Shown: in pieces, positions 36,601 to 49,573 of the stretch
Numbering within the stretch: the first letter of the stretch is position 1
Layout of the letters: every line of letters starts with the position of its first letter
Source of the DNA: Camillea tinctor
Lineage: Eukaryota > Ascomycota > Sordariomycetes > Xylariales > Xylariaceae
NCBI GenBank assembly: GCA_022578605.1
Contig: MU394053.1
Span: 826,229 to 890,228 of the forward strand
Length of the DNA: 64,000 nt
Direction of reading: 5' to 3'
The notes under the pieces: model-generated
The model's input: only the letters and a program-made list of their open reading frames with translations
What the model was told of the DNA's origin: nothing
The model's database searches: none
Position numbers and translations under genes: made by a program

Positions 36601-38361
36601 CTCGAGCTGGAAGGAAGCAACACCGAGCTCCTTATCCTTGCGGAACTCGTTGTAGTCGTAGACCATGAGGTCTAGAGAATCATTGAAATTGGTAATGATA
36701 ACATAGTGCGTCTCGTTCCACCGAGGATTTGACGTATCCTTGATAGTCTTGGTCTGAGCCAATGGAGCTCGCCGGTTCAAGGTGATAACTGTGTATGGGT
36801 CAGGATTTCCGGCAAAGTTATCGGTGTTCTTAAGGCCTTGGGCTCCATGAATGGTTATTGCGACTACGCCAATGGCTTGATCCACAGGCGAACCGGCGAG
36901 CATCTTGGCAACCTCGATGGGGAAGACATTCGGAGCATACATCATAGGAGCTAAAGTGCCATGGATCTGTTCCTGGATAAAGCTTTCTAGACCGGGAATG
37001 AAGTTAATGTCAAAACCAAAGGTTTCACCACCAAGGGGCTTGCAGACATAGTCGATGGTGGGGCGCTCCAAGAAGCACATCTCGACCTTCTCAATGTGAG
37101 GGAAAGCAAATTGAAGTTTGATCTTGAGGCGCATAATACCCGAAAACGCCATGTCTTCGACAATGACGTCAAGGCCCTTACTGATCATAGCCTTACCAAC
37201 ACGAATCTCGAGCACGACTTTGGGATTGATCTTGTTCTTGATCTGGCGCGCAGTCATGTCACCCGTGTCATTCGGGGTGAAGCTGAACTTCCAGTCCATG
37301 ACTACGGTGTCATCCTCCGTTTTGGGGTAGGTTTTCACATGGTCCATTCTCGGAGGTTTGGACCCCAGGGTGAAAGTGGATAACTTCAAACTATCCAGGA
37401 AGGCAGGCGTCGCGGTGCTCAGGACCTGATCTACGGAGGCGATAATGGTCTGAGCGAGGACGGGTTGGTAGATTGGCCAGAATTTAACTAAGAAGGAATT
37501 GATCCATTCCAAGGACTCGTGGTCCGTATCCAGCCTCTTCAGCGCCATCTCTCGGGTGATATCATCGCGGAAATTGCGGCGAACGCGTCTAATCGACGTG
37601 CGATAGTAGGTAGAGCAGGTTGCCATGATGATCATGATCCATCCCAAGCCGCCCCCAAGTATAGCGATGAGCCATGAAGAGAGGCAGGCAAACATGATGA
37701 TCGCGGCATTATGATACCAGTCTGTTAGTAAATATTAGCTAGCTGTCTGCTGGAGGAGGGGGGTTTGACGAGCGAGCATACCGCCGTAGAATTGATCGGA
37801 TAATTTGCCCTCTAGCCATGTCGAATGATCCAGCATGCTTTCGCCTTCAGTGACACTCTCAACGGGCCAGCCAAAACGTTGAGTCCAGCCAATTTTGGCG
37901 GCAAGATCCTCTTCTTCCTCGGGAGTATTGCCGTCGGTAATATCGTGCCCATCCTTGTCCTTATCATTGGCAATGGCGCCAGCTTTGGAAGGGGAGGGAA
38001 GGTCGTAAGCAGCTTTTCCGGTGCCATCGTCGACATCGGTGGCGATGGCCATGCCCTTGGGCCTGCGCGATCCACGGGGGTCATTCTCTAAAGCCTACAA
38101 AGTAGTTTATACACTAATTAGGACGGTCGCGGGATATGGGATACGGGATACGGCTGTAGGATTGCTTACGACTCGGGCCTGTGCCTTTTTCTCCTCGGGG
38201 CTCGCGTCGGGGTCGAACTTGAAAGCAGCCACGCCGGCATTCCTGCTCTCTTCGACCAACTTCTTCTGGGCGTCCTCAGACGTGACGGAGGTTTCGGGAT
38301 CGCGAGCAGCTTCAATAGCTCCCTGCTGCTTGAGCTCGCTCGCTTCCTGGGCAGTCGCCAT
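33642..38361 (-). CDS. Tricalbin (SMP and multi-C2 domain ER-plasma membrane tether)
   Basis: Four exons on the minus strand: 38361-38170, 38094-37782, 37721-35041 and 34976-33642, giving 1506 residues, the usual size for fungal tricalbins. Introns of 75, 60 and 64 bases have clean GT-AG ends, with a CTAAC branch in the second. The N-terminal 170 residues are cytosolic and acidic. A hydrophobic hairpin follows (about 175-215, ACLSSWLIAILGGGLGW), then the SMP lipid-transfer domain (about 235-440, ESLEWINSFLVKFWPIY). C2 domains start near residues 453, 596, 733 and 1101, with a degenerate one near 968. A last C2-like segment lies near 1367-1470. Several carry the Ca-binding type DPY and D.D motifs (NPDPY, KSDPY). 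Yeast homologues tether cortical ER to the plasma membrane and move lipids. Linkers at about 860-960 and 1220-1360 are Ser/Pro-rich. The start is MATAQEASEL; an in-frame upstream extension is unlikely. Confidence 0.95.
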
Positions 38362-41300
38362 GATGAAGCACAATCAACGCTGCCGCGGCAGCTCAAACAC
38401 GACGGGATACAGACGGCAGGTGAAGTAGCTATTCGCTATTTGCAGAGATGGATGATAAATTCATAGACCATGCAGGTAGGTAGACCAGGGGCGCAAACGA
38501 AGACAACTCGACGGGAGGGGAGAAATCGGGCAAACGAACGAACGGACGAACAACTTTCGGGGAAGCTTGAGGGAGAAAGGAGTAATATAGTGGTGAGTGG
38601 TGAGTGATGGTTGGTAAGATTGCGATTATCGAGTATGAGACGTGCGTGTCGGACGACCTAAGTATTACCTAACAGGGCCAAGTTAAAAGGGGGGACCTCA
38701 ATTCAGAGCTTTCTGATAATATGAATGTGGTGGGGGAAAGATGTTGGATGTGGAAGAGAGAAGAGAACAGAGAAAGATAAAAGATAAAAATAAAATAAAA
38801 AATAGGTACGATATGTTAGGTTGTTATTAGGTGAAGAAGTTGAAAAATAAAAAAGTTGAAGGGGGGAAGAAAAATGAAGGTTGGCGATTAAGTTGGAAGT
38901 GCAAGGATAGCTTGCTTTACTTGGTGTGCTTTGGTGCTTATCGGGAAAGACACGCAACACTGCGCAAGTTGCAGCGCCTCGTTTCTCAGACAATCAGAGT
39001 TGCAACATTGGTCAATAACTCATACGTTCGGTTATCTCCCCCTGTCTAATGTGGCTTCCTAGATCGTGGCTACGTAGGTACCGAACGACGTAATGATGCG
39101 CCAGGATCAGATGTCGAGTTAGAACCTGAAGGGAGCCCCGCACCAGAGAGCATGTGGCCAATAGGAAGCTTCCACTTAGGCGGGGTACTACAAGCCATCG
39201 GCCTTATCCCACTAGGAAATGACTTACGTATGATGACTATATATGTAGTGTATCTGTAGCTCCAGCTGTCAGTGATTGACCTGCCACTAGGTACCTAATA
39301 AATGGGACCTACTTATAAATGGGACCTAATACCACCACAATCTCTTCCTTATATAGGTGATCTCTATATTTCTATGTATGTTGTGTAAGTGAGTACACAT
39401 CACCAGCTCAAAAACTAATGTCTTTTGACAACTTCAATACCACAAATAGAAGACAGGGCTAGCTTCCAGAAATAAACAAAGAACATCAACAAAATCTTGA
39501 TATGCCCCTGTCTATAATGCATACCATCCCGTCTATAGGAAGGATTCCCAATAGCTTGGGCCCTATTTGGTGGTTGTCAGATCACCCTCCTTCTCTTTTC
39601 CCTGTTTTTCAGTAGATCCCTTCTGGTTCGACGACAGCCAATACTACAGCCTTGCATACAGTAACTACACCGGCACGCTAAATCACATCCTTGTAGCAAA
39701 TCTGTCGTTTTCTACATTTTTTGACGACATACTTCTCTTAACCTAAACCTAGATCAATAATTCGGTAGCCAACCGAACTGCGTCATTTTTTTTTTTTTAG
39801 TTTTGTTTTATAGATCACTAATAACATAACCTATAGACTTGTTTCCCTCTTATACACCAAACATATGCGCATACTCTCTAAAACCAGGTAACCCGACCAG
39901 GTTCATTATTGATAGCTGTCGCAGAATATGCCCGGAATGTCGTCACACTGCTTACTTTATAACCAGCAAAACCTGATTGACAGCTCTGTAATACGAGCCG
40001 CCTCATTATTGTGACTTACATGAAAATCATGCTGCTACTAGGTATTATTTTGTCTCGAGCGCTAATTTTAGCTGTGACTTATCAGATAAATACCTAATAC
40101 AACTAAAGGGCTAAAGATAAATAGCACCACAGACGGCACCACGCTAATGGCATTCTAGGCCACACAACTTTTCTCTCTAGTGGCACACGCAATACACACG
40201 ATATATAATCGTGAACATCCCCAGCCATCATCTATCCAGGTTCCCCTTTCTCGGCAATGGTCAGGTCTTGATTACCCCTCAAAATAACTCCCTCTTTTTA
40301 CGATGCTATGCCATCCCACAGGGGCCACATAAAACATCACGAATAAATATATTATCTCCCCAATACTTGAGAGAGATAATGAATCAATCCTATCATACAC
40401 CTGCCTATGTAATATTCCCATAGTCGAAAGTTAGCAGCATTGGCATTGTTTGAACTCATATCATTCGACTGAGCATGACTAGATAGTTCGCGTGCTTAAC
40501 TCAATCTATATATTCTAAGCCCATACTCTAATAAGCCCGGCCTCTATGCAGCGGATAATCGGCCTTGCCGCCTCCCCAGCTACTCCACCCAAGCTTCTTC
40601 ACTGCTGCTGCATACATTAGTGCCGACACGGTGAGCTATAGCGACGGCCGTACCTGTGTCTAGTACACTTTAAGCCGGAAAACTCAATGCCACGGATCGG
40701 CATGGCTAACTCAACGGAGTTAGCATTCAGCTGGTAGTTAGCAGATCCCCCCCAACACTTATCTCCATAGCATAGCACAGCCCACGATGATTTTCGTTGT
40801 CGTCTCTCCCTCAATCAATATTAATTGTGGGCTGCAGAACGATGGACAAGAAGAACGAAAAGATTGCAGAAAATAGGGTGCCTTTGGTGCCGAATTGGAG
40901 TCCTCCGAGATTTTCAGCTTGTCTCGGGGATTGAGAAAAGATGCATAGGGTCATGCATGATGATTTCTTCATCGGGATTGCCATCAATTATTGCGTCACG
41001 AATTCTTGCACTTTATCTCCAAAATACCAGGGGTCAGGGGGCAAGGAAAAAGCACTTGATTAAAGCCTTTAGGGAAAAGTAGATAGACTTGCTATATACC
41101 CAGGTAGCGATATTGCATAATAGTCAGAAACACCACATTCACGATATAAGATGTGTTTCCTTATACTCAGCTTCAGCACGTGACTACATTGGCAGGTGCT
41201 GGAAAAGGGGGTGGGAGTGGGGGTGGGGGCGCAGTATGCTTTGCAGCGAATCAACCGAGATCCTAAGAACGTCCCCTATCACTACAGAGTAGACATGGCA

Positions 41301-43230
41301 TTAACCTAGGAATTATATGGAGAGAATTTGATTGATGCTGATCACGGGTGTTGGCGCATATAATGCTTTGCTCCCAATCCGAGGAGGCCTCCTGAACCCG
41401 GACTAGCTTTACCTACCTACTCTATTAGAATGGATGGATTATGGATAAAATTATCTAGTACGTCGCCATAAAAATACCTATATATTTACCTACCTATCAT
41501 GTAGTTCTCCTTGGGATTTAGCATTGTCTGCCTCCCGATGGTTTCTAGTTGACGAAAATCATAGGAACTCGGACCTGCTCTTCTCTGTATAGGTATCTAA
41601 AAGGTTATTTTCCTAGAATCCGGTAGTATGAACCTTGAAACATCTTTTCCGGGGGTTGATATCGTAGCTTATTTCGATATAAATAGCACTGGCAACGTTT
41701 CCTCTTAGTGTAGGGGGTAAGAATGTGGGAGGAAAGATGGGGAGGCAAGGGAGGACATCTGGAGTAGACGTATCAATATAAACGTGCGTATCTTTTGGTT
41801 TGGAGTTCGAATGCTTTTCAATAAGCTTTGTCCGCATATTGGTCCTATTATTCTTACTATCCTTCCACTGAGCCATATACATACAAGACTTAAGAGCTAT
41901 GAGATCCCTCTACATTCTGAAAATATGCAAAACCGTCCCTGGAAGGGGCCACAGCAAGGGCGCCCTCTGTTCCATCGTAGCCTAGCCAGGCAAACTGCGT
42001 GCCAACTATCTCGCATCCAATGAGTTGCTGAATTCCAAAGGCGAGCGCCAAGGTCCTCTACGGGTCCTTTCGCGGTGTTTGCCATTAGCTCGCGCTCATT
42101 GGGCAATCGAGGGAGGAACTGTCCCTGCCTTAGACATCTCATCCCGTTCATCTTTCTAAATCCCGCGCAGCTCTTGAGCCAGTATGGTCTACGACCTCAT
42201 TTTCCAGGACCTTCTATTCCTTACCCCTTTGTTTCTTTATGATCGTCTCAATAGTCGAGGGACAATATGTGAGTTTCTAACAAGCTGTCCACTGGCACAA
42301 TGTATATATTAGTTTATACACCTGCTACTTCTAAATACGCAGAGGACTAGTCCATCATCAATTAAAGTTATAATTCATTTCTGGCTCATATGCCCTAAGC
42401 GACGCGATTGAATCGTATCCGGTAATAAAGGGGCGATAGATATGAACTTTAACTATGCTTGTAAGAGATCGCCTGTCATCTTATCTATATAAGCGAGCAT
42501 GTCCCCTAGTATCATATATATTAAGCCTTTTACCTTTGACTCCCATGTGCTCATTTTATACGTGAACATCAGACTACAGTTCACGGAGAAATGATAGAGT
42601 CTAGCAGGAGCCTAAAATCTGATACATATCTGGCATATAAGGCTATAGAGTAGTACTAAACAGAAAGGAGAAAAGAGCATGTTCAAGAAACGTAGAAAGG
42701 GGGTTAAGAGGTAGCCGTTGGTCTTCCGTCTTTGATGCTGTCTTGGTAAAGGATATATGTCTGCTGAGCGCATATTAAGTCTGTTGATACTTGTATCATT
42801 TTCGTCATAATTCGGACTTTCGATGTTTGTACACGAGAAGGAAGATTCTGGTTATTTGTGGCAATCGAGTATGATACTATGGCAAAGAGGTTCGATATTT
42901 ATACGATATCCTAGGCATGCGTCTCCTTAATAAATGTAACCTATCAAATTTCGTCGTGGACATATCACTTCCTGTGGAAACTAAGGTGAGTTTAACCTTT
43001 CTAACGGCTGGTTTATATGAATATGGAATACAATTCTTTCACTGCAAGACTCCTTTTTAGATAATATATCCGTAACAAAATATTCCCGTATCTAATGAAT
43101 TGTTGTACGGTATAAAAATAATTACCTATTCTCTTCTCATATTTAAGTAGGCAACGTTAAATGAAAGGGATTTCATAATCTTCCGCCAAAGATCGCGTGT
43201 TAGTTACTAGGCAATCTATGCAGAGAACCT
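38362..43230. other. Gene desert, left part
   Basis: The first 700 bases are promoter/leader of tricalbin (C/T-rich on the minus strand, 38700-38900). Beyond this no gene is recognised. A 63-codon stop-free frame at 39555-39743, without ATG, looks like protein sequence in places (FWFDDSQYYSLAYSNYTG) and could be a gene remnant. The remaining sequence is moderately AT-rich with scattered stops in all frames. Confidence 0.5.
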
Positions 43231-43351
43231 TGTTACGTCCCAGCCAGAGGGGTAACTATATAATACAAAATTGAGCCACAATGACCACTCGGTCATTATG
43301 AGAAACCTTTGGTCTCATGGTATAATGGATTGCTCAAGACCTGTTGTAACA
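43231..43351 (+). mobile_element. Solo LTR, Ty3/gypsy-like, with 5 bp target duplication
   Basis: 121 bases beginning TGTTACGTCCCAGCCAGAGG and ending CCTGTTGTAACA. The ends are the inverted TGTTAC/GTAACA pair typical of fungal gypsy LTRs. The five bases before (43226-43230, AACCT) are repeated immediately after (43352-43356, AACCT). No internal retroelement sequence is seen on either side, so this is a solo LTR left by recombination. The orientation given is that in which the sequence reads TGTTACGTCCC. Confidence 0.85.
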
Positions 43352-46300
43352 AACCTCCGTCAAGCCTGACTAATCTAAGGTCAGACTTAGGATAGCCCTT
43401 GGTGACGAATATATCTAGATTGACCTACATGTCACCCGTATTCATCAGGAAATATCCTTCTAAGATACGTTTTGAGATACATACTTAAATTTTGATTGTG
43501 TTTGAGGTTGAAAAAGACTTCACATTACTTTTAATATCTCTATGATTGTAAAGATCCCGGAACGGTAAGTGAAAAATCTACTGCAAATGTGGTACTATCT
43601 AAATATAGGGGTAAATAAAGAGTTCTGTAGGAACTCCACATATGGGTTATAATGCCCGTTCGCAAATATGAACAAGGAAATAAATATAGTATCCCTATAT
43701 ATCTATATACATGTACATATGTTTAATGCAACTGCCATTATAAATCAGGTCCATCAATAGGCCCGGTGATCGATCGATCTCTGTGATCACAAGATTTTCC
43801 GCATCCGGGACTAGGTCCCCTAAATAACTCTTCATCGGACATCATTCAAGTAGCTAATTGGCCTGTTTTGAGTAGTAGGTTCACATTCTGTCGCTAAGGT
43901 GATACATATAGTCGTGTTTGAGGGTAATGGATCATACCTCTTGAAAAATAGGGGTAATTGCTAGTGGGCTCTAGTAGATTCATCCCGGCGGAAGTATTAA
44001 TGTGAAGTCTGTCCCATAACGTGCTACAAACTCGATCGGTTGTGAATATAAGCTAGGAATTGCGGGTGCTATGTTAACTAATGCCTGGAAGTTCATAGGC
44101 CGGAAATAGACCCTAACAAGCACAGGCGGGCTGTCTTTGACAGAAAATATATACTGACATTCAGGATCATTTCTCTCATCTTAGGTGACAACATATTAAA
44201 ATTCTAAAGCTTTGGTAATAGAGTGGTGGATTCATGATCAAGTTATGAAAAAAAAAAAACCAACCTTGCAAACTGGCAACATAATTTTCGTGAAAAGTGG
44301 TATGCTGAACCGTAGAGTATATAGCAGCCGGCAGCTTTAAGGGAATAGAGGGAGTTTTCAATGTATAAATAACGGTATTAGAGGTAACTATAGCTTCAAT
44401 TTCCCGCGAAACAGCATAGCGACGTCCTAAGCACTTGCTAGGACCCTTGTGACACTCTTCTTGATTCACAGAAGGATTCACAGATATAACCCCGATGATC
44501 TATGACTCTATTTGGAGATAGCTTCCTCACACATAAGTTTCACACACACACACAACAAGTCCGGGTAATATGCTCTCCTACGCATGTTGAATATCATAGA
44601 ACTAGGATAGGTGTATCAATCTACTATATATCCATTACCATTTGAACGTGAAGTATATAGGTTTGGTATAATAGTGGGGTAGAGGCGACAAGATCTATAA
44701 CAGGGACTGTTGTCCTGACAAATCGTTTTAAAGCGCCTCTCCCAAGTAGACAAACTCTTATGTCTCACGATGGCAGAGGTTGTCTTGAGGAAGAACACTT
44801 ATGTTACTTATAGGGTTAGTTTATCCCGAAACCGTTTACGAATAAAAATCGATGGAAGCAGTATATATGGTGTAACATGAGATGAGACAATACTGTATAC
44901 AGGGAACGCGACCAGGCTGTTTCTATTCGCTTCTTATCGAGGTTATCGTTAAGAAAAGAAGCATATTTAACCTATATTTCAACCCTATGTTGAATTTAAT
45001 AGCAACAGAGCCGGAAAAAAACCAAACAAAGCAAAGGTTTTGTCTAATACATAGATTCATTACAGACAATACCACAACATCTGCGGTAAATCTACCTCGT
45101 TACCAATGCCGTTATTAAAGAGCATCATATCTAACTCCCCCCCTTATGGTTTGTAGCCAGACTGAGTTACCAATACTCCAGGGAGTCATTCATTATCGGA
45201 AGCGTTGAATATATTCTTATCACTGAGATATGATTTTCTGACAGTAAAACATAGCAAATTAAAATAGCTTCTTGAGCATGACCGTGTAGCCTGAGCTATA
45301 AAGGGTCACGTGGCTCTCACCAGGTTAGAGATGATTGGATTCATGTGATATAACACATGGAAGCCATATTCAAGGCTAGGAGAACTGTATATAGTAAATG
45401 AGATTCTCGACGTATAATATTCAGTCTAAGCTGAATATTGTGGTAGGCGAGAGAACAGACTGCACTAGTGCTCAGGCTAACTCATGATTACCTTTACAAA
45501 TATCGTTTTGCTAGTGAGGGAAAGCATATAGATCAGATATTCTAACTACTTTTAATGTGCCCCTGAAGAATCTACCCAATTCAAAATCTAGATTAGGGAA
45601 ATCGAAAAGAGTGTTGCTACGTATGATACGAAGTGACAGAGCATGCTAAATGGTAGATCATATGGAGTCCTTTCATGATCTACTGCATTCTGCACCTCTA
45701 GCTGGAGCAAGTATCTCCGTGGAAAACTACCGCAAGGCTGGATAGAATCTAGAACCCAAGAAGATAACCGATATGTACCTAGCTGACAGTGAAGATACCA
45801 ACTATCAATAACGAAAATGATACACTACGACTCGATATCAGTCCCCTGTAAGGCGTAAGGTGTTGACATGTATTCTGCCCGACGATCTCAACGTGATCGT
45901 CAGGCTCCAAAGAAAAAAACAAATTTGTCTTCAAATTAACCACCAATGGGCAACATCGTTGCCAGTTCTACTCATCATATAATGGAAATATGGAGTAATC
46001 TGCCCCACTAGACGATCACATATGACTTCTTGTATACATCTATCCGGGCCTTCCTGTCACCTGCTGAGCTCTATATTCAGCCCACACTCTTTATCCGGTT
46101 CTTCCACTTTCACAATCATGTAGAGATCAACTATATATAAATTTTCAATGTATAGATACTTCATTCCTATCGCTTTTAGGTATCTCAAGCGAACAACCAG
46201 GGGTCATGAACTTTTGGAAAGGATCAGTCAGCCAACATAGTGTAGCTTGGCTCTCACGTGTCTGAATGCCACTTTATCCATGATCTAATTACACGCATTG

Positions 46301-48983
46301 CGAATCCAGCAGGGACAACGATGGTTTTTCCATGCCTAGGTCGATAACGTCGCTCCTCGTCTTCTATTTATACAATGACTTCGAGACCTTTTGCATGTAT
46401 TGTCCTCTCCCTGTCCGTAGCTTCAAAGAACTTGACTTCGCAATAATCGCCTCCCTCGGCGAGAATGGCGGGATCTTGCTTTAGTCGAAGTTGTTGGTAG
46501 CATCGAACGAGATACCTCGCTATCACGTACCTCATTAGACATCCCGAAAGACCGCTATACTAGGCCAAGCAGTAGAAGCCTTAAGTATGTACTCTTTTGT
46601 CGTTAGTTCGCCGCAATGCCTGTGTCTTCAAGTAGCTTTGCGAAAAGTAAGAGCTGGGCGATCATGTGAAAACCCCTCAGCGCCCAATACTTTCCTTTCA
46701 TCTGTTGGTCAGCTATGTGCTCTCCGAGCCACACCAATGAGAGAAGCCGACAGAAACACGGGCGGCTGCAGAAAGGCAACGAATATTGGAAAACGGGTGA
46801 TGTGATAACTTTAGGCGCTCGGGGGAAAGATACCCGTCTCCGATGGAGGCATGATGATGATTATGTGAGCCTTGAGGAAGAGGACAGAGAAAGTGGAAAA
46901 TACCTTGGGAATAGCCCGTTGTTACAGCCAAACAGCTCTCTTCCTCACTGTCCAATAAACCTGTGCTCGAAGCCCCCTTTCCCCTCACCGCTCCTACGTT
47001 TGTTGGTTAGCTCTTAGACAGATGTGCTCTTGACGGCAGGCAAGCAAGGAGGCAGAAAGCAAGCAGTAGGATATGCCGTCCTTCAAAGTCTCGTGCCTCC
47101 TACTCCTGAGTCCTAGACAGCCTTGAGAATAATTCCGTGGGAAATCCCACGCATGAATGACTAAAAAGGGAAGTCTGGTATTTTGTCTTGTGACTGTGCC
47201 ATGATTTCCCAGTCTTCCGTTGCCGGAAGAAGGGAGATAATAGGGAAGGAAAACGGAAAGGAAAACGGAAAGGAAAATCAAGATATCCTTCCGGCTCCCC
47301 CCTCCTTCCAACGTGATGTGAGACTCTGTCTGTAAAGGTATACCTGTATGCGTGTACTCCGGAATTTTAGAGACCCGGCTCGTTTCGGTTGGGACGGACC
47401 CTTCTTTTTCCTCTCCAAACTTACAAGGTACCTACCTAGATAAAGGTTCCTGTCATTACTACTATACTACACTACTACCACCTATATCGTCACTACCACT
47501 TCGTAGTAGCAATGGCTAGCGCTGATAAAGTTAGAGGTTAGGAAGCCCGTCCTATGAGCAAGGTATACGATAGAAAGACAGGACCCTGAAAAGAAGAAGT
47601 AATTACGTAGTGGTAGCTTAAAAAACCTTTCTCTTCCTTGCAACCAAGATCTTTTCTTCTTCTTTACGTTCCGCCCTCTGCTATCGCCCCCGGCAGAAGC
47701 CGAGTCATCAAGGCGAAAACGTGGATGAGACAGGATTGTTTGCCGAGGGTAAGCATTGGCAGTAGACACAGCGTGTGAGGTGTGAAGAGAGAGTGGGAGG
47801 GCAAGACGAAAAAAAAAGATCTACAATTTCTCCCTAGAATGGGAAGGTGTCTGGTAAGTTCCTTGGAATTCTGGGTTGAAGAACTTCCAAGGGTGCCAAC
47901 TTCGGTCCGAGCACAGACAATGGAGGGGATTGATGCTAAACTTATTAGCCTTCCTGGCAATTTTTTTTTCTCTTGGGTGAGTGGAAAGGGTCAAGTTCAA
48001 ATATTAAAAAAATTGGAATATAGCAGAGGAGGCTGATTGAGAACCCTGGTTTTTTTTTCTCTCCATCTACCCCCATTCTCATCTCGACGTTACAAGGTAC
48101 AGTTCAATAAACGCAAGCACAGACCGAGGTATATAAGTGATGTACATATTGTAGTGGTAAGCGAACTAAAAAGACGTCAACCCCAAGCTTTCTAAAGCAT
48201 ACCTAGCCCATTTAAGGCTAATAATAGGATTTGGACCAGGTTATGAATTCAGGGTCCAGAGAAGAGAGAAACAGGAGCGGAGGAGAGAATGGTGAGGGGG
48301 CAAAATCCCCAGGTTATACTACGCTGAGACTAAGTTACCCATGATTCCCAGTTCAATAAATATTTTCCTTCCTTCATAACAAGAATTTACTTGGTCAATC
48401 ACGATAAAACCCTACGCTTGATTTCTCAATTCGACATCCCGCAACGCGGCCCCTCCCTTCCTTGAGACCCCTCCCCTTCCCCTTTCCCCCATTCACATGC
48501 CCCCTTGGGTGGAGCGTCATTCCTCTCGACGACGCCGCCCGATGGGCGTTATTTCCCAATTGGGAATCCCCTTGATGCTATTCGCATTGATGCTTCCACT
48601 CCTGTCGACGCACTACCTGCCACACACATATTGTACGTGCGTAATGGGACGTTCGAGGTACACTTGTAGTACTCCCATGGTTCCCACCTACCTGGGTCAC
48701 CATCCACCCCTGACCTTGTTTTTTTCTTCTTTTCTCCTAGCTCTCTCCATAGTGTACATAGAAAGATCAAAGAAATAAAAAATAAAATCAAATAAAAAAA
48801 CATGGAAAATATGAAATAAAATCAAATCAAATTTAGTATGAAACTATCACGGGCTGTCCCCTCCCCCCTCCCTCTTCCTTCCCACCCTCCCCTCTCACCG
48901 GTGACCAGCCTCCGATCCGAGTTACGTTACCTAGTACCTCCCTATCCCTAGTCATAGAACAAGATGGAAGAAAATCAAACCAG

Positions 48984-49008
48984 GGTGTTATGCGTACCGC
49001 ATAACACC
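48984..49008. repeat. Perfect short hairpin
   Basis: Inverted repeat with 11-base arms GGTGTTATGCG and CGCATAACACC around a 3-base loop. Neighbouring sequence at 49100-49111 is another perfect palindrome, CTCCGTACGGAG. No function can be assigned. Confidence 0.8.
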
Positions 49009-49342
49009 ATCTCGCTCCCATCCTCCCTATCCCTAGCTTCCCTGGCCGCGCAGCCACGTCATGCCGCTGAGAACCTGCTATGGTCTGGTAGTAGTATAGC
49101 TCCGTACGGAGTCCGTAACCTGTAGTGTAGGTAGTATAGCACGACGTAGGTAGGTATTTTAGCACGCGCGCGTCTGCAGATCGACAGCCCTACGGTATGT
49201 ATAGGGTTAGGTGAGAGGAAGGGCCTCTCCGTGTCCTCTCTCCCTCTCTGCTCTGTGATCCGCAACCCCCTGCGTGGTATATACATACATACGCAGTAGC
49301 TTAGATCTCACCGCTATAGACTCACGGACTCGCTCACTCTTT

Positions 49343-49358
49343 TCTCTCTCTCTCTCTC
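49343..49358. repeat. (TC)n microsatellite
   Basis: Short perfect CT/TC alternation in the gene desert. Confidence 0.85.
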
Positions 49359-49546
49359 TATCTCTCCCTGGGCTGAGATTAGGTAGGTAGGTACCCGGCG
49401 CAGGTAGAAGCTGCACCCAACGCTTGTCACGAGGGGCATCGGTATAGCCTACGCCCTCTAGTGTAGAGAAGCTCCCCACCACTCTCTTCCCCCTTTCTGT
49501 CTCGCTTCTTTGCTGTTGTTGTGTCCCGTTGCCCGCAGGCGTGAGA

Positions 49547-49573
49547 GATATCTATGTACAACACATAGATATC
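49547..49573. repeat. Short inverted repeat
   Basis: Arms GATATCTATGT and ACATAGATATC around a 5-base loop. No gene nearby. Confidence 0.75.

Noticed and set aside
43308..43351. tRNA-like A box (CATGGTATAATGG)
   Set aside because: It lies within the solo LTR, and there is no B box or cloverleaf.
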